This document shows, in pieces, positions 17,555 to 25,493 of a stretch of DNA of 35,895 nucleotides (the first letter of the stretch is position 1; each line of letters opens with the position of its first letter). Location of the stretch: positions 1 to 35,895 of the forward strand of contig CABHOW010000052.1 of assembly GCA_902168225.1 (NCBI GenBank), in the 5' to 3' direction. The position numbers and the translations under genes are program-made. The notes below the pieces were generated by a model that ran no database searches, was not told where the DNA came from, and saw nothing but the letters and a program-made list of their open reading frames with translations. Origin of the DNA: an uncultured Flavihumibacter sp. Lineage in GTDB: Bacteria > Bacteroidota > Bacteroidia > Chitinophagales > Chitinophagaceae.

Positions 17555-17640
17555 TAGTGGCTAGTGGATAGTGGATAGTATGTACATAAAATCACTACTA
17601 CTAAGGACTATACACTTTGCACTATGCATTACTCACTACT
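17555..17640. repeat. Heptamer-phased inverted array between mscL and scpA
   Basis: The left arm is TAGTGGC (17555), TAGTGGA (17562), TAGTGGA (17569) and TAGTATG (17576). The right arm, all in one 7-bp register, has TACTAAG (17599), GACTATA (17606), CACTTTG (17613), CACTATG (17620), CATTACT (17627) and CACTACT (17634). Right units are roughly the reverse complement of left units, so the array can fold back. The last unit overlaps and supplies the mscL stop codon (17636-17638). Confidence 0.65.
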
Positions 17641-18064
17641 TTCTGAGTGAGTCCCTTATCTCCATTAATAAAGCATCTGTGCTCGAAGGGCCAGCAGGTG
17701 CTTCTTCCGGTTTAGGCTTCTTAGTTTTATTAATTGCTTTTATAACTATAAATACAGCAAATGCAACGATAATAAAATCTATAAGGTTAGTTATGAATGT
17801 ACCGTATTTTACTGAAACCTCTGCTACAGCGGGTGTTGTAACTTTTCCGGCAGCATCTTTAACCGCAGCAATTGCATCCTTCAATACCCATTTCTTTTCA
17901 TTAAAATCTATACCACCTGTAAGCATACCCACTAAAGGCATTACTATGCCATCTACAAATGAAGATACAATTTTACCGAATGAAGCTCCCATTACAAAAG
18001 CTACAGCGGTATCTACTAAGTTGCCTCGTATGGCAAATTCTTTAAACTCTTTTAGCATTCCCAT
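17636..18064 (-). CDS. mscL: Large-conductance mechanosensitive channel
   Basis: A 142-residue protein with the MscL signature: LKEFKEFAIRGNLVDTAVAFVMGASFGKIVSSFVDGIVMPLVG (N-terminal amphipathic helix and TM1). A periplasmic loop extended by about 20 residues (VLKDAIAAVKDAAGKVTTPAV) follows, then TM2 YGTFITNLIDFIIVAFAVFIVIK and the charged C-terminal bundle. It forms a pentameric inner membrane pore that opens under strong membrane tension to release osmolytes. The C-terminal end falls inside the heptamer repeat array, so its last residues (RDSLRK) and stop may have been shaped by that repeat. Confidence 0.97.
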   Translation of the reverse strand: MGMLKEFKEFAIRGNLVDTAVAFVMGASFGKIVSSFVDGIVMPLVGMLTGGIDFNEKKWVLKDAIAAVKDAAGKVTTPAVAEVSVKYGTFITNLIDFIIVAFAVFIVIKAINKTKKPKPEEAPAGPSSTDALLMEIRDSLRK

Positions 18065-18213
18065 AATTCAGGTTTTAGGTAGGTTAAACTTAGTATTTAT
18101 TTTTTTTATTCTGCATATTTTTTGAAAGATATCGTTCATTTTTTCCATAATCAGGCAATTTCAGAATATTCATTTAGCCATATAAAACCTGCATCTTTGC
18201 TCAAATTTTATTC

Positions 18214-19080
18214 GTGGGAAATAAACTCTTAAACTGGCTACTCTTTACTGCCTTATGTATTATTTGGGGCAGTTCTTTTATTTTAATGAAAGGGGGGATG
18301 AAAGTACTCAGCCCTTACCAAGTAGCCTCTATTCGCTTACTTAGTGCCGGATTGGTATTAATTCCCTTTTTTATAAAATCTGTACGGCGTATTCCTGCCA
18401 AAAAACGGTGGCTGGTTATTTTATCAGGATTACTTGGAAGTTTTTTTCCGGCCTACTTGTTTTGTATTGCCGAAACAAAAATTGACAGTGCATTAGCAGG
18501 CATATTGAATGCCCTCACTCCACTGTTTGTAATTATGGTAGGATTGTCTTTTTTTGGATTGAAAGTAAAACCTATTCAAATAGGTGGGGTTTTTATTGGA
18601 TTTATAGGACTCTGCTTACTGGTAATAGTGGGTAATAATATTAGCTTACAATATTTTTCCTACGCATTTTTGGCATTATTAGCTACTTTATTTTACGGCA
18701 TCAATGTAAATATGGTAGGCAGGTATATGCAAGGCATTGGCGCTATAGATATTGCAGCGATGGCTTTTGTTTTTTTAATTATTCCGTGTACGATTTTCTT
18801 GTTTTTTTCCGGTTATTTCCATTACCCCTTACACCAAAAATCTTATTTGCAATCTACTTTAGCATCTGCTACACTTGGTATTTTTGGCACTGCCATCGCT
18901 TCTATCATTTTTTATAAATTGGTAAAAAATGCAGGTGCTCTATTTGCTTCTATGGTTACCTATGGTATTCCCTTTGTTGCTATCGGCTGGGGTATTTGGG
19001 GTGGAGAGCATGTAAATATGCAACAAGTAATTTGCTTATCAGTAATTTTAGTAGGTGTTTATTTAGCTAATAAGAAATAG
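18214..19080 (+). CDS. EamA/DMT superfamily transporter
   Basis: A 288-residue protein with ten predicted membrane helices in two EamA repeats. Typical elements are the opening LCIIWGSSFILMKGGMKVLSPYQVASIRLLSAGLVLIP, AGILNALTPLFVIMVGL at the end of helix 4, GVFIGFIGLCLLV, and in the second repeat GIFGTAIASIIFYKLVKNAGA. These proteins mostly export amino acids or metabolites; the substrate cannot be told. The start is GTG at 18214, as no ATG is available before the first helix. A -7-like CATCTTTG at 18192-18199 would give a very short leader. The gene converges on frr, with a heptamer-phased array filling the gap. Confidence 0.9.
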   Translation: MGNKLLNWLLFTALCIIWGSSFILMKGGMKVLSPYQVASIRLLSAGLVLIPFFIKSVRRIPAKKRWLVILSGLLGSFFPAYLFCIAETKIDSALAGILNALTPLFVIMVGLSFFGLKVKPIQIGGVFIGFIGLCLLVIVGNNISLQYFSYAFLALLATLFYGINVNMVGRYMQGIGAIDIAAMAFVFLIIPCTIFLFFSGYFHYPLHQKSYLQSTLASATLGIFGTAIASIIFYKLVKNAGALFASMVTYGIPFVAIGWGIWGGEHVNMQQVICLSVILVGVYLANKK

Positions 19081-19090
19081 AGTAGAAGGG

Positions 19091-19140
19091 GAAAGGTATA
19101 GGGTAAGAGTTTTAAGCTTACATCTTAAGGCTTATACCTT
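19091..19140. repeat. Heptamer-phased inverted array between the DMT transporter and frr stop codons
   Basis: The left arm has AGGTATA (19094) and GGGTAAG (19101). The right arm, in 7-bp register, has TTAAGCT (19112), TACATCT (19119), TAAGGCT (19126) and TATACCT (19133). AAGGTATA (19093-19100) and TATACCTT (19133-19140) are perfect inverted repeats. The array reaches the frr stop codon (19139-19141) and starts about 10 bp after the transporter stop. It may act as a transcription end hairpin. Confidence 0.6.
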
Positions 19141-19702
19141 ACACGGACATCATTTCTTTTTCCTTAGCTGTCAGATGTTTATCCACCAATACAATATATT
19201 TATCGGTAAGTTCCTGAATAGAAGTTTCGGCATCTTTTGCTTCATCTTCACTCAGTCCATCTTTCTGTAATTTTTTTACCTGCTCAATAGCATCCCTGCG
19301 AATATTACGGATAGCCACTTTAGATTGTTCCCCTTCGGCACTTGCCTTTTTGAAAAGTTCTTTTCTGCGTTCTTCTGTAAGTGGTGGCATAAATAGGCGA
19401 ATTTGATTGCCATCATTTTGTGGGGTAATGCCAATATTTGCCGCCATGATAGATCTTTCAATAGGAGCTAACATATTTTTTTCCCAGGGCTGAATACTTA
19501 CGGTACGAGCATCCAAAATGGTAACATTAGCTACTTGATTGATAGGGGTAGGTGCCCCATAGTAATCAACATTTATTCCATCAAGCATAGCCGGGCTCGC
19601 TTTACCGGCTCTTATTTTTACTAATTCGGCCTCTAAGTGAGCGATTCCTTTTTGCATACTTTCTCTTGCGTCATCTAAGACCATCGATAATTCTTCCGAC
19701 AT
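19139..19702 (-). CDS. frr: Ribosome recycling factor
   Basis: A 187-residue protein, normal length. The family pattern is clear: MQKGIAHLEAELVKIRAGKASPAMLDGINVDYYGAPTPINQVANVT, ARTVSIQPWEKNMLAPIERSIMAANIGI, DGNQIRLFMPPLTEERRKEL and the C-terminal helices with RRDAIEQVKKLQKDGLSEDEAK. It splits post-termination ribosomes together with EF-G. It has its own promoter (19721-19751), so it is separate from the wecA-like gene upstream on the same strand. pyrH, often next to frr, is absent here. Confidence 0.98.
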   Translation of the reverse strand: MSEELSMVLDDARESMQKGIAHLEAELVKIRAGKASPAMLDGINVDYYGAPTPINQVANVTILDARTVSIQPWEKNMLAPIERSIMAANIGITPQNDGNQIRLFMPPLTEERRKELFKKASAEGEQSKVAIRNIRRDAIEQVKKLQKDGLSEDEAKDAETSIQELTDKYIVLVDKHLTAKEKEMMSV

Positions 19703-19720
19703 AAAATTTTATTAAGTGGG

Positions 19721-19751
19721 CAAAATTAAGGATACCGTGTTAGCAGTCCAA
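19721..19751 (-). promoter_or_regulatory. Promoter of frr
   Basis: Minus-strand TTG at 19749-19751 is separated by exactly 20 bp from TAATTTTG at 19721-19728, a perfect TAnnTTTG -7 box. This is the best complete Bacteroidota promoter in the window. The -7 box is 18 bp from the frr ATG. Confidence 0.65.
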
Positions 19752-19776
19752 CAAAAAAATATGCTATGAATGAATC

Positions 19777-20934
19777 CTATTTGGTTTCTGTTGGCAGCAC
19801 ATTACCTGAGAGATAGGTTCTGAAACCATTGGCACTCTTTTGTAAGAAATTATCTGTTTTAGGCTCCATATTCCCCTTGATCACGATAAATTCTTTAGAA
19901 CGAGGTTTGGTGTAATTAAGGAATGCCACAGCACCAAAGAATACTATAATCTGTGCTGATATTACTTTGGTAGTACCCATCGGAAGGGCAAAGAAAGTAA
20001 AAACAATAAATAAGATTGCCGATATGGAAAGCAGTAATGTTACTTTCATATGCGAATATCCTCGATCTAATAACAAATGATGTATATGGTTTCTATCAGG
20101 AGAAAATGGCGACCGGCCATGTATAATTCGAATACCGAATACGCGTAAAGTGTCTAGTAAAGGTATCAGCAATACGCCAAAACCCATCGCCGGTGTGGCT
20201 AAAACAGGGAGTATACGGGATGTTTCCGCTGTATTAATAAAATGAATCACTAAAATTGCATTCACCGCGCCTACCAGCATCGCACCGGTATCTCCCATAA
20301 AAATGCGTGCGGGAGAATAATTGTAAATCAAAAAAGCAGCCAAAGAAGCGGCAAAGCTAAAGCCGAACAACGCGTAATACAAATCGCCGCTCATCAAAGA
20401 AAAGAATGCAAAGAAGGTGCAAGAAACCACACCAATGCTTCCTGCTAAACCATCTACCCCATCTATTAAATTAAAAGCATTAATAATCACAAGTATTGTA
20501 AAGAAGGATAAGCAACAACCAATATTATAATCAATTTGACCAATACTTAGAAAACCGTGCATATCTAGTATTGTCAAATTGGCTTTAAATACCAGTATGG
20601 CACTAACTGTTATTTGTCCGATAAATTTTTTAAAGGGAGTAAGTATAAGAATATCATCTTTAATACCAAAGAAGAAAATTACCAATAAAGCGGTAAGATA
20701 ATATTGAATGGTACTTGCAGCCGATTTATTGGTAAGATCTACCATTAATAGAAGCCCCATCATAAAACCCGCAAAAATACCTAACCCCCCTAAAGAAGGT
20801 ATCGGGTTCGAGTGAAGCTTGCGCTCATCCGGTATATCATACAACTTCTTCATTTTTGATACCTGTATAATAATAGGTATAGAGTAGAAGGTAATGATAA
20901 AAGCGATGATTGAGCCTAATAATATGTTCTCCAT
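19777..20934 (-). CDS. wecA: Undecaprenyl-phosphate glycosyl-1-phosphate transferase, WecA/TagO/MraY family
   Basis: A 385-residue polytopic membrane protein. Family motifs: DIPDERKLHSNPIPSLGGLGIF (about 34-55), NAFNLIDGVDGLAGSIG (catalytic Asp pair), FMGDTGAMLVGA, and the cytoplasmic loop with HGRSPFSPDRNHIHHLLLDRG. The H-I-H-H motif fits the WecA/TagO branch (GlcNAc-1-phosphate) rather than MraY, which would lie in the dcw cluster. It would transfer a sugar-1-phosphate to undecaprenyl phosphate, starting a surface polysaccharide. The neighbours are not polysaccharide genes. It is divergent from the transketolase gene. wecA is chosen by family; the exact sugar is uncertain. Confidence 0.85.
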   Translation of the reverse strand: MENILLGSIIAFIITFYSIPIIIQVSKMKKLYDIPDERKLHSNPIPSLGGLGIFAGFMMGLLLMVDLTNKSAASTIQYYLTALLVIFFFGIKDDILILTPFKKFIGQITVSAILVFKANLTILDMHGFLSIGQIDYNIGCCLSFFTILVIINAFNLIDGVDGLAGSIGVVSCTFFAFFSLMSGDLYYALFGFSFAASLAAFLIYNYSPARIFMGDTGAMLVGAVNAILVIHFINTAETSRILPVLATPAMGFGVLLIPLLDTLRVFGIRIIHGRSPFSPDRNHIHHLLLDRGYSHMKVTLLLSISAILFIVFTFFALPMGTTKVISAQIIVFFGAVAFLNYTKPRSKEFIVIKGNMEPKTDNFLQKSANGFRTYLSGNVLPTETK

Positions 20935-20993
20935 TTGGTAGGTTTGTTAGCTGTTCACCAGGATAATGTTAGGACGAAATTACCATTATTTTA

Positions 20994-21025
20994 TTGTTTC
21001 AAAATACCAATAAACCTGTATTTTG
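20994..21025 (+). promoter_or_regulatory. Possible promoter of the transketolase N-subunit gene
   Basis: TTG (20994-20996) is followed after about 21 bp by GTATTTTG (21018-21025), which resembles TAnnTTTG with two differences. It lies 60 bp before the chosen ATG and supports starting the protein at 21086 rather than at the TTG at 21023, which would be inside this promoter. Confidence 0.3.
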
Positions 21026-21085
21026 TCCACCATATTGATACATTTCCATTTATCTTCGCTGCTCAACACTAAAAATAGGTTTTTT

Positions 21086-21928
21086 ATGGCGAGTATAGCC
21101 GATTTACAGCAAATTGCAACCCAGGTAAGACGGGATATTGTACGCATGGTTCATGGAGTTCAAAGTGGCCATCCGGGGGGATCATTAGGCTGTGCCGATT
21201 TTCTTACAGCACTTTATTTTCATACTTTGAAGCATAATACCCAATTTCATATGGATGGGGCTGGAGAAGACTTATTTTTCCTATCTAATGGACATATTTC
21301 ACCTGTTTTTTACTCCGTTTTAGCACGTTCAGGCTATTTTGATGTAAAAGAACTAGCAAGTTTCCGCAAGATTAATACCCGTTTACAAGGTCACCCCACT
21401 ACGCATGAGCACTTACCGGGGGTGCGAATCGCCAGTGGTTCTCTCGGTCAGGGCTTAAGTGTAGCCATTGGCGCTGCGCTCACCAAAAAATTAAATAAAG
21501 AGCCTCATCTTGTGTTTTCACTGCATGGCGATGGAGAACTCCAAGAAGGACAAATATGGGAAGCAGTAATGTTTGCAGCACATCATAAAGTAGATAATTT
21601 AATTGCAACTATCGACTGGAACGGTCAGCAAATAGATGGCCCAACAGCAAAAGTAATGGCACTAGACAGCCTTCGAGCGAAATTTGAAGCTTTTAATTGG
21701 GAGGTACTCGATATGCAAGGTAATGATATGGATGATGTAGTTACAGTGCTTGATTTAGCTAAATCTAAAACAGGCCAGGGTAAACCAATTTGCATTCTTA
21801 TGAGAACTGAAATGGGCAAAGGCATTGATTTTATGGAAGGTAGTCATGAATGGCATGGTATCGCTCCTAATGATGACCAATTAGCAAAAGCACTATCACA
21901 ACTTCCCGAAACCTTGGGCGACTATTAG
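21086..21928 (+). CDS. Transketolase, N-terminal subunit
   Basis: A 280-residue protein from the ATG at 21086 (an upstream TTG at 21023 adds only unconserved residues). It is the thiamine diphosphate-binding half of transketolase: R-x-D-I-V-R-M-V-H-G-V-Q-S-G-H-P-G-G-S-L-G (about 13-33), LSNGHISPVFYSVLA, HPTTHEHLPGVRIASGSLGQGLSVAIG, and GDGELQEGQIWEA...IDWNGQQIDG. The pyrimidine-binding and C-terminal domains are absent, so a separate C-terminal subunit is required. In split systems that gene normally follows directly; here the next gene is on the other strand and overlaps by 3 bp. The partner must be elsewhere in the genome. Function: two-carbon transfers in the pentose phosphate pathway. Confidence 0.9.
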   Translation: MASIADLQQIATQVRRDIVRMVHGVQSGHPGGSLGCADFLTALYFHTLKHNTQFHMDGAGEDLFFLSNGHISPVFYSVLARSGYFDVKELASFRKINTRLQGHPTTHEHLPGVRIASGSLGQGLSVAIGAALTKKLNKEPHLVFSLHGDGELQEGQIWEAVMFAAHHKVDNLIATIDWNGQQIDGPTAKVMALDSLRAKFEAFNWEVLDMQGNDMDDVVTVLDLAKSKTGQGKPICILMRTEMGKGIDFMEGSHEWHGIAPNDDQLAKALSQLPETLGDY

Positions 21929-23139
21929 TTTGCAGATCTTAAAGAATAACTTGTTAGTGCTGCTTTACGTGCGCTAAACCACGAGGCTATATAACTAATG
22001 GTAATGACGGTTATAGCAACTAATAGGAAATCAAATACGGATAAATCTACCGGATAATAATCAATAATAAAAGTAGCGCCTCCTAGTTTAATAAAGTGAT
22101 ACTGGTATTGTAGCCAACAAATGATACCTGCAAGAATCAACCCGGCTGAGCTTCCAACAGCGGCTAGCAACATCCCCGTTGATAAAAAAATATTTCTTAT
22201 CCCTAGATTGGTTGTACCCAATGCTTTTAGTACTGCAATATCTCTTTGTTTTTCTAAAACTAACATAGTAATCGCACCTATCATATTGAAAGCAGCTACA
22301 ACCAGTATAAGGCAAAGGATACCATAAATTACCCATTTCTCCATCTGCATAACGGCATAGAGGGATTGATTTTGCTCATACCTTGTTTGAACTATCCAAT
22401 TTTTTCCAAAAATTTTCTCGAGCTCCGGCTTAACAGATGCTTCTTTAATATTGGTTTTCACTTCTATTGCAGTCACTTCATTAGGCTTAAGATCCAGCAT
22501 GTACCGCATAAAATTAATATTGGTAAAGGCATACTTGTTATCAAAATCCTGCTGAATAACAAAAGTTCCCGATGGTATTATATTAAAAGCATTCAGCCCA
22601 TCACTTTGTAATAAACTGCTGCTATTTTTATTGGGAAAATAAACTACCGTATTATGCGCTCCTGAAATAAAATCAATAGCAGCAGCATTTTCAACACCTG
22701 CGCCCATAATTAATTGGGGTTCTTGCGCAGTACCTGTTTCAAATTTACCTCTCTGAATATATTTACCGAGTGGATTGATAGCAAGATAATTCGCATCAAC
22801 CCCCTTGATGGTTACAATCGTTTGTGCATTGCCGGTAAGCAATGCTTTTTCTTCTACTATGGCGCTAAAAGCTGCCACACCTCTGGATTTGCGAAGTGCT
22901 TCCAAAGTCTCTTTGCTAACTCCTTGCACTTTCCCTGTTGCCGGAATAATTTTTAGGGATGGGTAAAAATCGCCATACAAACTTTTCACTAAGGATTCAA
23001 AACCATTGAAAACACTCAAGATAATAATGAGTGATGCTGTACCCACTGCAATTGCCGTAACCGCTATCCAAGCAATGATATTTATTGCATTGGTAGATTT
23101 TTTAGAACGAAAATAGCGCCAGGCAAAAAGAAAATTCAT
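21925..23139 (-). CDS. FtsX-like ABC transporter permease, LolC/LolE type
   Basis: A 404-residue protein with one N-terminal membrane helix (about 20-45; WIAVTAIAVGTASLIIILSVFNGFESLV). A large periplasmic MacB_PCD-like domain follows (about 50-260), then three C-terminal helices of the FtsX/MacB fold including AAFNMIGAITMLVLEKQRDIAVLKALGTT, the coupling-helix signature. LolCDE extracts lipoproteins from the inner membrane. The matching ATPase gene is not adjacent, so transport of lipoproteins is by family likeness. Its ATG overlaps the rbfA stop by one base (TAATG), so translation is probably coupled. Its stop overlaps the convergent transketolase stop. Confidence 0.88.
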   Translation of the reverse strand: MNFLFAWRYFRSKKSTNAINIIAWIAVTAIAVGTASLIIILSVFNGFESLVKSLYGDFYPSLKIIPATGKVQGVSKETLEALRKSRGVAAFSAIVEEKALLTGNAQTIVTIKGVDANYLAINPLGKYIQRGKFETGTAQEPQLIMGAGVENAAAIDFISGAHNTVVYFPNKNSSSLLQSDGLNAFNIIPSGTFVIQQDFDNKYAFTNINFMRYMLDLKPNEVTAIEVKTNIKEASVKPELEKIFGKNWIVQTRYEQNQSLYAVMQMEKWVIYGILCLILVVAAFNMIGAITMLVLEKQRDIAVLKALGTTNLGIRNIFLSTGMLLAAVGSSAGLILAGIICWLQYQYHFIKLGGATFIIDYYPVDLSVFDFLLVAITVITISYIASWFSARKAALTSYSLRSAN

Positions 23140-23486
23140 TATTTGATTTGCTTGAAAATTTCTTCCATTTTAAATACATAGTCGAGTGTATCGTCATTAT
23201 AGAAATGAATAACCGGAATTCTGCGTAATTGGTTTTTCATACGTGATGCCAGTTCTTTTTTTATTTCCCAAGCCCGTGCTTCTATAGCTTTCATTACTTT
23301 GGTATTGTCTTTAACCTGAAATAAACTCAGGTAAACCCTGGCTTCTAATAGGTCCGGCGTAACTTTTACGCTAGCGATCGACACCATACCCCCATCAATC
23401 ATGGTTAGGTTTAACCGTAAAAAAATGTCGTTAAACTGTTCTTGTAGCGCGCCCGCCACTTGTCTTTGTCTTTTACCTTCCTCCAT
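23139..23486 (-). CDS. rbfA: 30S ribosome-binding factor A
   Basis: A 115-residue KH-like protein: KRQRQVAGALQEQFNDIFLR at the N-terminus, then GMVSIASVKVTPDLLEARVYLSLF and the C-terminal RIPVIHFYNDDTLDYVFKMEEIF, all typical of RbfA. It helps mature the 30S subunit and 16S rRNA 5' end. It forms a two-gene operon with the LolC/E-like permease by a one-base overlap. It is divergent from the ABC exporter gene, 62 bp away. Confidence 0.95.
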   Translation of the reverse strand: MEEGKRQRQVAGALQEQFNDIFLRLNLTMIDGGMVSIASVKVTPDLLEARVYLSLFQVKDNTKVMKAIEARAWEIKKELASRMKNQLRRIPVIHFYNDDTLDYVFKMEEIFKQIK

Positions 23487-23548
23487 AATCCATCGTTTAT
23501 GGGTGTAAAATTAGTTACTTTGGGGTGTTTTATCATTTATTCTTGATT

Positions 23549-25378
23549 ATGAAGCGTTTTGAACGGATTTTATTTTACCTGCGAAGCCAGCAGCGAAATA
23601 TTGTATTGTACGTTGTTTTCAATCTATTATCTATTCTTTTCTCCCTTATTTCATTGGCATTATTATCTCCAATTCTTAAACTATTGTTTACGGAACAGAA
23701 AGAAAATATAGCCAAACCGGCTATGAGTTGGTCGATTGAAGGGTTAAAAAAACTATCCGATTATTTTCGATATGAATTCAATGGATTGATAGAAGAGAAA
23801 GGGGCTATATATGCGCTGGGAACTGTTTGTATCATCATCATCCTTTCCATCTTCTTTAAAAATTTATTCACTTATCTCTCCTATCGGGTACTGGCCCCTA
23901 TGCGTAATTATGTAATGACGAAGTTACGCTCAGATTTATATGCAAAGATTTTAGAATTGCCTATCGGCTTTTTTACAGAACAGAAAAAAGGGGATATTAT
24001 CAGTAGAATGAGTAATGATGCCAATGAAGTTGAGTGGAGTGTAATGAGTACACTGGAAGGTTTAATTAGAGATCCACTGAATATTCTGATCATCCTTGGC
24101 GTGTTGGTTTATATTAGTCCGCTTTTATCATTGTTCCTACTCGTGCTCTTACCACTCACCGGTTTTTTAATTGGAAGAATCAGCAGATCATTAAAAAAAC
24201 AATCTACCGCTTCAGCGGAGGAATTAGGTACGCTTATGTCTATACTCGATGAAACATTGGGAGGATTAAGGGTCATCAAAGCCTTTAACGCAGAAATGAT
24301 TTTACGCACTAAATTTTTCGCTACTAACAATCGCTTAAATCATATTCGGAATCGTATGAATTTCAGGCGCGACCTGGCTTCGCCTATGTCGGAATTTATG
24401 GGTGTTATCGTCTTGAGTTGTATTCTTTGGTTCGGGGGTAGATTGGTTTTAGGGCATGAAGCCGGATTAAAGGGAGATAGTTTTATCAGTTATATTTTGA
24501 TCTTTACACAAATTATCAATCCCGCAAAATCCTTATCCACAGCCTATTACAACGCGCAGCGAGGGAGTGCTGCTATTATGCGTATAGAAGAAATTTTAAA
24601 AGCCCCGCTTACGGTTACCGATTTACCGGAGGCAACCCAACTCAAAGAATTTAAGCAGCAAATCGAATTTAAAAATGTATCCTTCGGTTACAATGATATC
24701 ACAGTTCTAAAAAATATTAACCTTACTATTGAAAAGGGAAAAACGATTGCATTGGTGGGATCTTCCGGGGCAGGTAAAAGTTCATTAGCCGATTTAATTC
24801 CCCGTTTTCACGATGTAACCGATGGTGAGATTTTGATTGATGGTGTAAACATCAAAAATTATACATTAGAAAGCATCCGTAGTATTATGGGTATAGTAAC
24901 ACAAGAGCCTATTTTATTTAATGATACAATTGCTAATAATATTGCTTTAGGAACTGAGGAAATAAATATTGAGGCGATTGAACAAGCGGCTCGGGTAGCC
25001 AATGCTTTGCAGTTCATCCAGAAAAAAGAGGAGGGTTTTAATACTAATATTGGCGATAGAGGTTCAAAGTTAAGTGGTGGAGAACGTCAGCGTGTTACGA
25101 TAGCTAGAGCCGTATTGAAAAACCCGCCCATACTTATTTTAGATGAAGCTACATCCTCATTGGATACAGAAAGTGAAAAACTGGTACAAGATGCCATCAA
25201 TAATATGATGCAAAATCGTACTTCGATTGTAATTGCACACAGGCTCTCTACCATTCGCCATGCCGATGAAATTATAGTATTACAAAAAGGCGAAATAGCC
25301 GAAAGAGGCACACACGATAGTTTGCTTGCTGCAAATGGTATTTATAAGAAGCTGGTAGATATGCAGGAGGTTAGGTAG
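23549..25378 (+). CDS. ABC exporter, fused permease-ATPase (MsbA-like)
   Basis: 609 residues from the ATG at 23549 (a GTG at 23525 would add eight residues and overlaps a promoter-like TTACTTTG). The N-terminal six-helix transmembrane domain (about 1-320) has LELPIGFFTEQKKGDIISRMSNDANEVE. The nucleotide-binding domain has Walker A GSSGAGKSS, Q-loop TQEPILF, signature LSGGERQR, Walker B ILILDEATSSLD and H-loop AHRLS. It would work as a homodimer; likely cargo is lipid A/LPS precursor or another lipid, judged only by MsbA likeness. The stop codon is the first three bases of a short inverted repeat. Confidence 0.88.
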   Translation: MKRFERILFYLRSQQRNIVLYVVFNLLSILFSLISLALLSPILKLLFTEQKENIAKPAMSWSIEGLKKLSDYFRYEFNGLIEEKGAIYALGTVCIIIILSIFFKNLFTYLSYRVLAPMRNYVMTKLRSDLYAKILELPIGFFTEQKKGDIISRMSNDANEVEWSVMSTLEGLIRDPLNILIILGVLVYISPLLSLFLLVLLPLTGFLIGRISRSLKKQSTASAEELGTLMSILDETLGGLRVIKAFNAEMILRTKFFATNNRLNHIRNRMNFRRDLASPMSEFMGVIVLSCILWFGGRLVLGHEAGLKGDSFISYILIFTQIINPAKSLSTAYYNAQRGSAAIMRIEEILKAPLTVTDLPEATQLKEFKQQIEFKNVSFGYNDITVLKNINLTIEKGKTIALVGSSGAGKSSLADLIPRFHDVTDGEILIDGVNIKNYTLESIRSIMGIVTQEPILFNDTIANNIALGTEEINIEAIEQAARVANALQFIQKKEEGFNTNIGDRGSKLSGGERQRVTIARAVLKNPPILILDEATSSLDTESEKLVQDAINNMMQNRTSIVIAHRLSTIRHADEIIVLQKGEIAERGTHDSLLAANGIYKKLVDMQEVR

Positions 25379-25399
25379 GCTTCGACTCCGCTCAGCCTA
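25376..25399. repeat. Short inverted repeat overlapping the ABC exporter stop codon
   Basis: TAGGCT (25376-25381) and AGCCTA (25394-25399) are perfect inverted arms around TTCGACTCCGCT-type sequence. The CTTCGACTCCGCTCAGC core is a string I associate with dispersed intergenic repeats in Bacteroidota; that is from memory and needs a search. The repeat contributes the TAG stop at 25376-25378. Confidence 0.5.
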
Positions 25400-25410
25400 C
25401 TTAGCTATCA

Positions 25411-25448
25411 ACAAAAAACCTGTCAGGTTTTTGAAACCTAACAGGTTT
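25411..25448. terminator. Hairpin terminator/repeat between ABC exporter and dksA-like gene
   Basis: AAACCTGT-C-AGGTTT (25416-25430), loop TTG, AAACCT-A-ACAGGTTT (25434-25448) form a 15-bp hairpin with one mismatch. On the minus strand it is followed by a T-run (A-run at 25413-25418 on plus), so it fits an intrinsic terminator for the ileS-dksA operon. Each arm is itself near-palindromic (AAACCT...AGGTTT), as in a duplicated palindrome. Confidence 0.7.
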
Positions 25449-25493
25449 AGAAATATATAGACCTGAAGTACTTAGTTACTCATTTACTTACCC

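Noticed and set aside
17571..18125. 184-residue plus-strand frame
   Set aside because: It covers mscL in antisense; MscL is unmistakable on the minus strand.
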